Source: Aminobacter anthyllidis
GTDB taxonomy: Bacteria > Pseudomonadota > Alphaproteobacteria > Rhizobiales > Rhizobiaceae
Assembly: GCF_018555685.1 (NCBI RefSeq)
Contig: NZ_JAFLWW010000004.1
Coordinates: forward strand, 186,001 to 250,000
Length of the DNA: 64,000 nucleotides
Direction of reading: 5' to 3'
Made by a program: the position numbers and the translations under genes. Below the pieces are notes generated by a model that saw only the letters and a program-made list of their open reading frames with translations, had not been told where the DNA came from and made no database searches. Below are positions 33,611 through 42,284 of this stretch, in pieces; position 1 is the stretch's first letter, and each line of letters opens with the position of its first letter.

Positions 33611-34939
33611 TCAGGAGGCGTCGCAGGCCTCGGAACGGGCCGGCCACGGCGCGTTCTTTTCAGCATAGGCCTTGGCGTCGGCATCGAGCAGCGGACCGAC
33701 CTTGTCGCTCAGTGGAGCGATATAGTCGGACACCTTCTCGTAGGTGGTGCCGTTCCAGCTCTGGACGAAGGTCGAGAAGTGACCGTTGTGGTCGGCGCAG
33801 GAGAGCTTGACCGCGCTGGTGAAGCCTTCGAGGCCGATTTCCTTGAGCCGTGCCTCGTCGATGTTGAGGCCTTCCAGTCCGCGGCGGACGTCCTCGCCGG
33901 TGACGACCTTGTTGCCGGTGATTTCCTGGGCCTTGCGGATCGCCTCGGCAATAAGCATCGAGTTGTAGATGCCGCGGTTGTAGAGGACCTGGCCGACCTT
34001 GTCCTTGCCCGATACCTGGCTCTTGCCGGCATCGACGACGTGCTTCTGGATGTCGGCTAGAAGCGGGAAGTCCGCGCCCACGGCATGCCAGTTCAGCGTC
34101 TTGAAGCCCTTGGCGCCATCGCCGGCACCCTTGGCGTCATCCTCGCTCGGCCACCAGATCGAGATGAACTTCTCCATCGGGTAGTTGGTCTTCACCGCTT
34201 CCTTGACGGCGGTGGCGTTCAGGGCGCCCCAGCCATAGAGGATCATGTAGTCAGGCTTGTCGCGCCGTACGCTCAGCCACTGCGACGACTGGTTCTGCAT
34301 GTCGGCGGCGGCAACCGGATACAACTTGGCTTCAAAGCCGAGTTCTTTCGACAGCTGTTCGATCAGCGGCAGCGGCTCGCGGCCGAAGCTGGCGTCGAGA
34401 TAGATGTAGCCGATCTTCTTGCCTTTGAGCTTCTCGACGCCACCGCCTTCCTGGGTGGCGATGTATTGCAGGATCTGGGTGAAGCCGTCCCAGTAGGTCG
34501 CCGGCGGGTTGAAGATCCAGGGGAAGGTGTCGCCCTTGGCCGATGCCGAAAGGCCGTAGGCCATCGACAATACGGGGATCTTGTCCACGGCCGCCTTGGG
34601 GATCAGCGGCAAGGTTATGCCGGTCGACCACGGATTGACGATCACCGGCTTCTTGGGTTTCACCGACTCGTAGCATTCGAGGCCCTTCTTGGTGTCGTAG
34701 CCGGTCTCGCATTCCTCGACGATCAGCTTGACGCCGCCGATGCCGCCGTCGCGCTCGTTGAGAAGCGTCAGGTAGTCATGCATGCCGTTGGCGATAGGTG
34801 TGCCGGAGCCGGCAAACGGGCCGGTGCGGTAGGTGAACAGCGGCACGTAGATCGAGTCCTCGGCCTGCGCATCATGGACGGCCGGCAAGGTCAGCGATGC
34901 TGCTGCAGAAAGTGCGTACAACCAGTTCTTGAGCGACAT
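33611..34939 (-). CDS. Liv-type ABC transporter substrate-binding protein
   Basis: 442-aa periplasmic binding protein (Peripla_BP_6) with a signal peptide (about residues 1-26, ending HDAQA). It reads SIYVPLFTYRTGPFAGSGTP, then VNPWSTGITLPLIPKAAVDK and IGYIYLDASFGREPLP, as in binding proteins encoded beside long-chain acyl-CoA synthetase-like genes in proteobacterial aromatic-acid clusters. The cargo is probably an aromatic or other hydrophobic carboxylate rather than leucine; this is inferred from neighbours. Confidence 0.87.
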   Translation of the reverse strand: MSLKNWLYALSAAASLTLPAVHDAQAEDSIYVPLFTYRTGPFAGSGTPIANGMHDYLTLLNERDGGIGGVKLIVEECETGYDTKKGLECYESVKPKKPVIVNPWSTGITLPLIPKAAVDKIPVLSMAYGLSASAKGDTFPWIFNPPATYWDGFTQILQYIATQEGGGVEKLKGKKIGYIYLDASFGREPLPLIEQLSKELGFEAKLYPVAAADMQNQSSQWLSVRRDKPDYMILYGWGALNATAVKEAVKTNYPMEKFISIWWPSEDDAKGAGDGAKGFKTLNWHAVGADFPLLADIQKHVVDAGKSQVSGKDKVGQVLYNRGIYNSMLIAEAIRKAQEITGNKVVTGEDVRRGLEGLNIDEARLKEIGLEGFTSAVKLSCADHNGHFSTFVQSWNGTTYEKVSDYIAPLSDKVGPLLDADAKAYAEKNAPWPARSEACDAS

Positions 34940-34987
34940 TTCGTTCTCCTCCCTTACTTCTGTGCATTTCCGTCTTGTGGGCAGCCC

Positions 34988-36064
34988 CTAGTAAGGGAAG
35001 GGCCACACACGAAGCTTCTGCTTGGCGATCTGCCAGAGCCGCGCGAGGCCGTGCGGTTCGACGATCAGGAAAAAGATGATGAGCCCGCCGACGATCAGAT
35101 ACGTCAGGTGCTCCACTGTTGCGGCGGCAATCGGCAGGCCAAGCGCTTCGGGCAACATGCGGATGACGATCGGCAGGATGTGGATCAGCGCGGCGCCGAA
35201 GAAGCTGCCGATCATCGAGCCCAGGCCGCCGATGATGACCATGAACAGAAGCAGGAACGACAGCTTGATGTCGAAGGCCGACGGTTCCGCGGCACCAAGC
35301 CACAAGAAGACCATCAGCGCGCCCGAAACCCCGCAGTAGAAGGACGAAACCGCGAAGGCCAGAAGCTTTGCCGGCAACAGGCGGATGCCCATCAACTGCG
35401 CTGCGATGTCCATGTCGCGCACCGCCATCCAGGTGCGGCCGATCCTGCCATGGACGATGTTCGAGGCAAGCAGCGTCATGACAACGACGATGGCGAGCAC
35501 CACCAGGTAGCGCGTGACAGGCGTGGCAGAGGGGCCGGTGATGGCGATGCCGAACAGCGTACGTGCTGGCACTTCGATGGCTCCCGACGGATTGTCGTTG
35601 TAGAGCCAGCTGATGCGCACGAAGCACCACTGCAGGAAGAACTGCGCGGCAAGCGTTGCGACAGCGAGGTAGAAACCCTTGATGCGCAGCGACGGCAGGC
35701 CAAACAGCACGCCGACACCTGCGGCGAAGAAGCCCGAGCAGAGGATCCAGACCAGGATGTTGACGCCTGGAAAGATCGTCGAGAGCTTGTAGGCCGAATA
35801 GGCGCCGACACCCATGAAGGCGGCCGAGCCGAGGGAGAGCAGCCCGGTGTAGCCGACCAGGATGTTGATCCCGATCGCGCCGAGCGACAGGATCAGGAAC
35901 GGAACCATCACCGACGCGAGCAGAAATTCGTTGCCGAACAACGGCACGACGACGAAGGCGACGAGCAGGATAATGGCCAGGCCGATCCTATCCTGCAGGA
36001 TCGGGAACACCGCCTGGTCGGCCGCGTAGCTTTGCTTGAACTGGCCCGTCTCGCGATAGAACAT
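34988..36064 (-). CDS. livM: Liv-type ABC transporter permease LivM
   Basis: 358-aa permease. The soluble N-terminus (about 30 residues) precedes the first membrane segment; NILVGYTGLLSLGSAAFMGVGAY is the LivM core motif (shown in two halves, about residues 88-110), and WMAVRDMDIAAQLMGIRLLP is the coupling loop. C-terminal EPHGLARLWQ is normal for the family. It is 4 bases downstream of livH. Confidence 0.9.
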   Translation of the reverse strand: MFYRETGQFKQSYAADQAVFPILQDRIGLAIILLVAFVVVPLFGNEFLLASVMVPFLILSLGAIGINILVGYTGLLSLGSAAFMGVGAYSAYKLSTIFPGVNILVWILCSGFFAAGVGVLFGLPSLRIKGFYLAVATLAAQFFLQWCFVRISWLYNDNPSGAIEVPARTLFGIAITGPSATPVTRYLVVLAIVVVMTLLASNIVHGRIGRTWMAVRDMDIAAQLMGIRLLPAKLLAFAVSSFYCGVSGALMVFLWLGAAEPSAFDIKLSFLLLFMVIIGGLGSMIGSFFGAALIHILPIVIRMLPEALGLPIAAATVEHLTYLIVGGLIIFFLIVEPHGLARLWQIAKQKLRVWPFPY

Positions 36065-36068
36065 GGTG

Positions 36069-37043
36069 TCAGATCCGCTCGATTATCTTGTCGCCGAACA
36101 GGCCCTGCGGCCGGTACAGCAGGAACAGCAGGGCAATGGCGTAGGCAAACCAGCTCTCGATGCCGCCGCCGAGCAGCGGGCCCCAGTAGAACTCGCCGAG
36201 CTTCTCGCCGATGCCGATGATCAGCCCGCCAACGATGGCGCCAGGCACCGAGGTGAGGCCGCCGAGCACCAGCACCGGCAGTGCCTTCAGCGCCACGATC
36301 TCGAGCGCGAAGGAGACGTCGGAGCGGGCGCCCCACATGATGCCGGTCACCAGCGCGACCAGGCCTGCGGCGAACCACACGATCACCCAGATCTGGTTGA
36401 GCGAAATGCCAACCGAAAGAGCTGCCTTATGGCTGTCGGCCACTGCACGCAAAGCCCGGCCAATGCGGGTCTTCTGGAAGAACAAAGCGAGCCCGGCGAT
36501 CATCACCGAGGCGATGACAGCTGCGGCGATGTCGATCTTCTGGAAGCTGACCATGCCGCCGAGCATCTCGACATCGACCGAACCGCTCGGCAGAAACAGT
36601 TCGCTGGCGATCATCTGCTTGGGATCGCCGCCAAACACCATCTCGCCAAAGCCGATCAGCATATAGGTGATGCCGAACGTCGCCATGAACAGGATGATGT
36701 CGGGCTGGTTGACCAGCGGCCGCAGCACGACGCGTTCGATCAGCATGGCCAGCACGAACATCACGCCCGCGGTCAATATCAGCGCGACGAAGGCAGCCGT
36801 GTGTCCGGAAAACCCGTAGGCCGAGAATTTCTCGTAGAAACCGACGAGGGTGAGTGCCGAAAACACCACCATGATGCCCTGGGCGAAGTTGAACACGCCC
36901 GACGCCTTGAAGATGAGCACGAAGCCAAGTGCGATCAGCGCGTAGAGCACGCCCGATACCAGCCCCTCCCAAAGGGTCTGGACCAGCAGGTCGGGCATCT
37001 GCGCCATCTGCACGAAGGGGTCGATGAAGATGTTGTACAGCAT
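36069..37043 (-). CDS. livH: Liv-type ABC transporter permease LivH
   Basis: 324-aa permease starting MLYNIFIDPFVQMAQ. LivH hallmark segments are VLIFKASGVFNFAQGIMVVF near residue 50, RALRAVADSHKAALSVGISL (coupling loop), and a C-terminal RPQGLFGDKI. An in-frame ATG 11 codons earlier (37076) is possible but adds a polar tail unlike relatives. Confidence 0.9.
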   Translation of the reverse strand: MLYNIFIDPFVQMAQMPDLLVQTLWEGLVSGVLYALIALGFVLIFKASGVFNFAQGIMVVFSALTLVGFYEKFSAYGFSGHTAAFVALILTAGVMFVLAMLIERVVLRPLVNQPDIILFMATFGITYMLIGFGEMVFGGDPKQMIASELFLPSGSVDVEMLGGMVSFQKIDIAAAVIASVMIAGLALFFQKTRIGRALRAVADSHKAALSVGISLNQIWVIVWFAAGLVALVTGIMWGARSDVSFALEIVALKALPVLVLGGLTSVPGAIVGGLIIGIGEKLGEFYWGPLLGGGIESWFAYAIALLFLLYRPQGLFGDKIIERI

Positions 37044-37154
37044 CTGTTCCCCCTCAGCCGATCCAGCAGGCGGCACGCGCCTGCCGGCAAGTTGTGCTGA
37101 CTGTGCGTCTCGTGTTCATGCGGAATTTCTCTCCTGCACCAGACACCGTCATGG

Positions 37155-37934
37155 CTAATGCCCCACGCCAAGATAGGCTTCGATGACCTTGGGGTCGGCC
37201 TTGACCACCTCGGGCGTGCCGTCGGCGATCTTGTGCCCGTATTCGAGAACCACCACGCGGTCGGACAGGTCCATCACCACGCCCATGTCGTGCTCGATAA
37301 GGGCGATGGTGGTGCCGAAATGCTTGTTGAGGTCGAGGATGTAGCGGCACATATCCTCCTTTTCTTCGATGTTCATGCCGGCCATCGGCTCGTCGAGGAG
37401 GAGAAGTTCCGGCTCCATCGCGAGCGCGCGGCCAAGCTCGACGCGCTTCTGCAGGCCGTAGGGCAGCTTGCCGACCGGCGTCTTGCGGATCGACTCGATC
37501 TGCAGGAAGTCGATGATGTCTTCGACCACGCGCCGGTGCTCGATCTCCTCGCGCATCGCCGGCCCGTAACGCAGCATCTGCCAGAAGAGCCCGCGGTGCA
37601 TCTTCAGCGTGCGGCCGACCATGATGTTGTCGAGCGTTGTCATGCCGCGAAACAGCGCGACGTTCTGGAAAGTGCGGGCAATGCCTTGGCTCGCGGCCTG
37701 GTAGGGCCGCATGCGCGGACGGGTCTTGCCCTTGTAGGTGATGCGGCCGTGCTGTGGATGGTAAAAGCCGTTGACCACATTCAGCATCGAGGTCTTGCCG
37801 GCGCCGTTGGGACCGATGATGGCGCGGATCTCACCCTTGCGGATGTCGAATGAGACGTCGGTGATGGCCTTGACCCCGCCGAACGACAAGGACACGCCAT
37901 CGACCGAAAGCAAAGTTTCCGATGCGGCGTTCAT
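37155..37934 (-). CDS. livG: Liv-type ABC transporter ATP-binding protein LivG
   Basis: 259-aa ATPase. Walker A is GPNGAGKTS, the signature is LPYGLQKRVELGRAL, Walker B is LLLLDEPMAGM and the H-loop is LIEHDMG. Its start overlaps the stop of the acyl-CoA synthetase gene by 4 bases, so the ligase gene is first in this operon and is co-translated with the transporter. Confidence 0.92.
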   Translation of the reverse strand: MNAASETLLSVDGVSLSFGGVKAITDVSFDIRKGEIRAIIGPNGAGKTSMLNVVNGFYHPQHGRITYKGKTRPRMRPYQAASQGIARTFQNVALFRGMTTLDNIMVGRTLKMHRGLFWQMLRYGPAMREEIEHRRVVEDIIDFLQIESIRKTPVGKLPYGLQKRVELGRALAMEPELLLLDEPMAGMNIEEKEDMCRYILDLNKHFGTTIALIEHDMGVVMDLSDRVVVLEYGHKIADGTPEVVKADPKVIEAYLGVGH

Positions 37935-39904
37935 GCGGCGGCTCCAAGCTTCGCAGGTGCTGCAACCTTGGCATCGGCGATGCGCACGCGCGCCGAGATG
38001 ACGCCCTTGCGGCCATCTTCGAAGGTCACCTCTGTCGAGATGTCGGCGGCTTCAGTGCCGTTGTAGAGCGCGTCGATCAACGGCTTGTAGCGTTCGGCGA
38101 TGAAGCTGCGACGGACCTTTTGCGTGCGCGTCATCTCGCCATCATCGGCGTCGAGTTCCTTGTGCAGGATCAGGAAACGCTTGATCTGCGCCGCAGCCAT
38201 ACGCGGCTCGGCGGCGAGCGCCCGGTTCACCTCGGCGACATGCCCGGTGAACATTTCATAGACCTCGGGACGCTGCGCCAGTTCCTGGTAGGAGCCGTAG
38301 GCGATGTTCTTGCGTTCCGCCCAGTTGCCGACGGCCGTCAGGTCGATATTGAGCATGACGGTGGCGAAGTCGCGGTCCTGCCCGAAGGCCACGGCCTCCT
38401 TGATGTTGGGAAAGAACTTCAGCTTGTTTTCGATGTATTTTGGCGCGAACAGCGCGCCCGAGCTCAGCTTGCCGACGTCCTTGGCGCGGTCGATGATGGT
38501 CAGGTGGCCGTCGGGATCGAAGAAACCGGCATCGCCAGTCTTCACATAACCGTCCGCCGTGACCGTTTCGGCCGTCCGTTCAGCATCCTTGTAGTAGCCG
38601 GCGAACTGGCCCGGCGAGCGATAGAGCACCTCTCCATCGTCCGCAATGCGGATGTCGACATTGGGCGTCGCCGGTCCCACCGTGCCGGCGCGGATCTGCC
38701 CGTCCGGCTGAGCCGTGACATAGAGGAAGGCTTCGGTCTGGCCGTAGAGCTGTTTCAGGTTGAGCCCGAGCGAGCGGTAAAAGGAAAACAGATCCGGCCC
38801 TATGGCTTCGCCCGCGGTGTAGGCGACGCGAATGCGGGAGAAGCCAAGCACGTTCTTGAGCGGCGCATAGACCAGCAGATTTCCGATCGCGTAGCCAATG
38901 CGGGCGCCAATCGGGACCTTCTTGCCGTCGAGGATCTTTTCGCCCCAGCGCTTCGCAACGCCGATGAAGTAGTTGAACATGCCACGCTTGAGTGCGCCGG
39001 CATCTTCCATGCGGATGGTGATCCGGGTCAGCAGCGTCTCGAACACGCGTGGCGGCGCGAAGTAGAAGCTCGGGCCGATCTCCTGGGTGTCCGCTTCCGC
39101 CGTTTCCCTGCTTTCGGGGCAGGCGATGCAAAAACCCGCGACCAGCGATTGGGCATAATTGAGATAGTGATCGCCGACCCAGGCAAGGGGCAGGTAGGCG
39201 AGCACTTCGTCGCGGTCGGTCAGCTTGTCGAAGGCGACAGTGTCGCGCGCGGCGGCGATCGAGCCGCCAGCGGTCAGCAGGACGCCCTTGGAACGGCCTG
39301 TCGTGCCCGAGGTGTAGAGGATGATCGAGATGTCGCTGGCTTGGCCATTGTCCCGGGCGGCATCGATGGTGGCGGCAACCCCAGGATCGGCCGCCAGCCG
39401 GTCGCGCCCCTTTGCGATGACATCGTTGATCGCGTGGAGCCGGCTGTGGTCGTAGTCGCGCAGTCCGCGCGGCTCGTCGTAAATCACAGTACGCAGCTTT
39501 GGCACGCGATCCTGGACCGAGATCAGCTTATCGACCTGCTCCTGATCCTGCACCGCTGCAAAAGCGACGTCGGCATGGTCGAGCACATAGGCCATCTCAT
39601 CGGCAACCGCGTCGGCGTAAACAGGCACGGGGATGGCGCCCAGCCACTGTGCGGCGAGAATGGTCCAGTACATTGCCGGCCGGTTTTCGCCGATGACGGC
39701 GATTGTCGCGCCGCGCTCGAGCCCCAGCTGCTGCAACCCGGCAGCGTAGGCGCGGATCGTCTCGGTCAGCTCGCTCCAGTTCCACGTCCGCCAGATGCCG
39801 AGGTCCTTGTGGCGCATCGCCGGGCGGCCCGGCCGCACCAGTGCATGCTCACACAACAGCTTGGCAAACGTATCGCGTTCGCGCGTCTCGCTCGCTTGTG
39901 CCAA
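37931..39904 (-). CDS. AMP-dependent (long-chain type) acyl-CoA synthetase
   Basis: ANL-family ligase of about 657 aa. P-loop motif ILYTSGTTGRSKGVLL near residue 190 (counting from the chosen start), the YGQTEAF adenylate motif, and GYVKTGDAGFFDPDGHLTII with the hinge. The frame is open to an ATG at 40018, but homology begins near AQASETRERDTF; a TTG at 39904 sits 7 bases behind GGGAGG and is chosen, while a GTG at 39910 is too close to that site. Proteins of this type next to Liv ABC genes activate imported fatty or aromatic acids. The substrate is not determined. Confidence 0.85.
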   Translation of the reverse strand: MAQASETRERDTFAKLLCEHALVRPGRPAMRHKDLGIWRTWNWSELTETIRAYAAGLQQLGLERGATIAVIGENRPAMYWTILAAQWLGAIPVPVYADAVADEMAYVLDHADVAFAAVQDQEQVDKLISVQDRVPKLRTVIYDEPRGLRDYDHSRLHAINDVIAKGRDRLAADPGVAATIDAARDNGQASDISIILYTSGTTGRSKGVLLTAGGSIAAARDTVAFDKLTDRDEVLAYLPLAWVGDHYLNYAQSLVAGFCIACPESRETAEADTQEIGPSFYFAPPRVFETLLTRITIRMEDAGALKRGMFNYFIGVAKRWGEKILDGKKVPIGARIGYAIGNLLVYAPLKNVLGFSRIRVAYTAGEAIGPDLFSFYRSLGLNLKQLYGQTEAFLYVTAQPDGQIRAGTVGPATPNVDIRIADDGEVLYRSPGQFAGYYKDAERTAETVTADGYVKTGDAGFFDPDGHLTIIDRAKDVGKLSSGALFAPKYIENKLKFFPNIKEAVAFGQDRDFATVMLNIDLTAVGNWAERKNIAYGSYQELAQRPEVYEMFTGHVAEVNRALAAEPRMAAAQIKRFLILHKELDADDGEMTRTQKVRRSFIAERYKPLIDALYNGTEAADISTEVTFEDGRKGVISARVRIADAKVAAPAKLGAAA

Positions 39905-40121
39905 AGGCACGCCTCCCGTTCGTTCCCTCGTAGGTCGCCGGGTGTTCCCGGTCGTTGGATGGAAGCTCGCAACCTTGGCAGGCTTTTTCAAGGGCTGGCT
40001 TGACAGACAGGGCGCCAATGTTCAGTCTTGGCTACCGGCCTTGTATGCCTGCGCTGGAAAAATCCTCATAACATATTGAATTTATTGACTTCAGGTGTCG
40101 GGCATTCGTGTGCAAGACGCG

Positions 40122-40808
40122 CTACTCGCCGTAGCCGCGCAGCTTTTCCAGATCCAGGATCGTCACGCCGCCGCTTTCGTTGCGGATCAATCCGGCCTTT
40201 TCCAGTTCCTGCAGGATTCGGTTGGCGACAGGCCGCGACACGCCGGCCAGCAGACCGATCTCCTCCTGGCTGATGTCGATGTGTGAACCAACGAAGGGAC
40301 TAATTACCGGGTTGAACAACGAGGCCAGGCTGCGTGCCACCTTGCCGGTCGAATCGAGCGTTCGATCATGCTCGACCTGGGCGATGAATTGCCCAAGCCG
40401 CTCATTGATGAGCCGCACCAGCAGCCGGTCGAAGGCGACGCTGTTTTCGAACAGCCAGAAAAATGTTGAGCGGTTGAGCAGCGCCACCTGCGTGCGGCGC
40501 AGGGCAAGGACGTCATACTGGCGCGGCTCGCCCTTGAGCAGCGACCCCTCGCCAAACCAGCAGCTCGGCGGCAGCCCGGCATAGGTCACGGCCTTGCCCG
40601 AGGTGGTGATCGAACCCAGCCGCAGCAGTCCGCTGACCACGCCGATCCAGTTGTCGATGCGATCGCCGCGATGGATGAAATAGGTCCCCGGCTCAAGCAT
40701 GCGCAGCATGATGCCGCGACGCGCACGCTCACGCTCATCCTCCGGCAGTTCCCGCGCCCAGAATACCGACGCCAGAAATTGCTCCGAGCTTATCACGCGC
40801 GCTCCCAC
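40122..40808 (-). CDS. Crp/Fnr family transcriptional regulator
   Basis: 228 aa: an N-terminal cyclic-nucleotide-binding-type beta-roll (MLEPGTYFIHRGDRIDNWIG, WFGEGSLLKG) and a C-terminal winged helix (HIDISQEEIGLLAGVSRPVANRILQELE split at its turn). The FNR iron-sulfur cysteines at the N-terminus are absent, so it is not an oxygen-sensing FNR. It lies behind the promoter of the ligase-ABC operon and is transcribed the same way, so control of that operon is plausible. Confidence 0.85.
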   Translation of the reverse strand: MGARVISSEQFLASVFWARELPEDERERARRGIMLRMLEPGTYFIHRGDRIDNWIGVVSGLLRLGSITTSGKAVTYAGLPPSCWFGEGSLLKGEPRQYDVLALRRTQVALLNRSTFFWLFENSVAFDRLLVRLINERLGQFIAQVEHDRTLDSTGKVARSLASLFNPVISPFVGSHIDISQEEIGLLAGVSRPVANRILQELEKAGLIRNESGGVTILDLEKLRGYGE

Positions 40809-41277
40809 TCTTCATGACGGAGTTGTGCGTACCATGTCTTTGGGGCGCTCGCCATGCCGCGGGACTTGCCCGTCAATGTCCCACACAGGCTTGTCGGTCA
40901 TGCCTTTTGGGAATGTTAGCGGCTGCTCAAGGAATGGCAGGGACATCGTCCGGATCGACTATGCCAACAGTGCAGAAGTCATTGTAGGCATGATCCGCTA
41001 CGGCATCGATTGGACAAAGGTGCCTGGCCGATCAGCCCGACCGCGGAGGAGCCCCAAGGGGAGCGGATCGTGGCGCAGATCGCATCGAGGGGAGGGTATC
41101 GATGAAAGCTGTCTTGCATTCGCGTGGCCGACAAACAGGCCCGACGCCTCGTACCATTGGCATTGACCGGCGTTGAGCCGGCTTCTCGTCGATTGGCGGT
41201 GCCAGCTTCGCGGAAATCAACAAGCGCTCCGCGATCGGATCTCCAGCTTGATGCTCTCATGCATTGGCAAGGATTGA
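40809..41277. other. Intergenic stretch without a recognisable gene
   Basis: About 470 bases between the Crp/Fnr gene and the next plus-strand gene. Short frames are present (for example a 24-codon one from 41102) but none resembles a family I know. No repeat, terminator or transposon end was evident. Confidence 0.4.
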
Positions 41278-41970
41278 ATGGAAATGGTTGAAGACATTCA
41301 TGCGCATGGAATAAATCTTGTTAACAAATACACTGAGTTCTTCTTCAGTGAATTGAAGAATATGTTCACGGTTGAAGCTGAAAGTACTGGGTGGCCGGCA
41401 CAGCAGCCAAGATCGACCGGCGCTGTGACCCGAGCCCCAGCGGCGCAGCCACCGAGCAGCATTTCTGCTGAGCTGCCTGATCTTGCCTCGCAATTTATCC
41501 GTGCCCTCGCTGTCGAGGCCTCCCGCCAGTGCCTAGCGAATGAGGGCGGGGATCCCGGAATGCTGGCGCAGCCTTCGGTCCTTGCGATGTCGCCGGCCCA
41601 ACCCCGTGGCGGGGATCTCGACTCCATGACCATCGAAGAGTGGGCAGGCCGGGTCGCGGGCGCCACCTATCTGGAAGAGAATCTGCGCATACCGCGCTCC
41701 ACCCTGCATCGGTGGTTTCGTTGCAACGAGGTCATCGCGTTGCGAAAGGGGCGGCAACGTCACGTATTCCCCCTGGCGCAGTTCGTCGACGGAAGGCCTG
41801 CGTCGGGCATTCGCGAAGTGCTGGCGCACATCACGCATCCGCGGCAGGCCTGGCATTGGATGATACACCCCTCGCCGATGCTCAACGGTCGGACCCCGAT
41901 CGAATTGCTCAAGCAGGATCTGGTCGACGACGTCGTTTCCGCCGCGAAAGAGCATTCACTAGCGTCATAA
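41278..41970 (+). CDS. Xre/MbcA/ParS-type toxin-binding-domain protein (orphan)
   Basis: 230 aa. Residues 1-110 are poorly conserved, Pro/Ala/Ser-rich and probably flexible. Residues about 115-170 hold a helix-turn-helix-like part (YLEENLRIPRSTLHRWFRCN) and residues 185-225 the C-terminal antitoxin-like domain (HPRQAWHWMIHPSPMLNGR, TPIELLKQDLVDDVVSAA). In ParDE-unrelated RES-Xre and MbcTA modules this domain binds the toxin, but no RES or MbcT toxin is adjacent, so it is probably an orphan regulator. Confidence 0.68.
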   Translation: MEMVEDIHAHGINLVNKYTEFFFSELKNMFTVEAESTGWPAQQPRSTGAVTRAPAAQPPSSISAELPDLASQFIRALAVEASRQCLANEGGDPGMLAQPSVLAMSPAQPRGGDLDSMTIEEWAGRVAGATYLEENLRIPRSTLHRWFRCNEVIALRKGRQRHVFPLAQFVDGRPASGIREVLAHITHPRQAWHWMIHPSPMLNGRTPIELLKQDLVDDVVSAAKEHSLAS

Positions 41971-42284
41971 GTTTCGAGCGCCTGCCTGCCGGATCGAAGT
42001 GGTGTCCGTTCTTTATGTATAAATGACGTTCCATTTGTGCCGTTTGTGTTTGTTGTTTCATTTGTACAGTATTGTTGTTGTTTTAATATCACTAGTCGTT
42101 TAGATTCATCGAATTTTTGACGAAGTGTTGAATTTGGTTGTTTATCAATCAATCCAGTTGTGGATATTCAAACTCACCGGAAACGCCATATCACAAAATG
42201 TTTCTGGCAGATCGGCACTGAATGTACTTTCAATATAAGAAAGTACTCTGTGTCATTTGAATCAATTCTACTGGAGGTTGGATA
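41971..42284 (+). promoter_or_regulatory. AT-rich porin promoter region
   Basis: About 310 bases, markedly AT-rich relative to both neighbours, with a T/G-rich tract (42015-42085). It must contain the porin promoter. The clearest element is the inverted repeat at 42224-42246. GGAGG (42273-42277) is the porin ribosome binding site. I could not settle on one -35/-10 pair. Confidence 0.5.
42224..42246 (+). repeat. Inverted repeat upstream of the porin gene
   Basis: GTACTTTC (42224-42231) and GAAAGTAC (42239-42246) are perfect 8-bp arms around AATATAA, 38 bases before the porin ATG. It may be an operator or a 5'UTR hairpin that affects porin message stability. There is no T-run. Confidence 0.55.

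Noticed and set aside
42015-42085. T/G-rich tract upstream of the porin, considered as a mobile element end or origin
   Set aside because: No inverted ends, target duplication, iterons or transposase fragment are visible; it is most simply an AT-rich promoter region.
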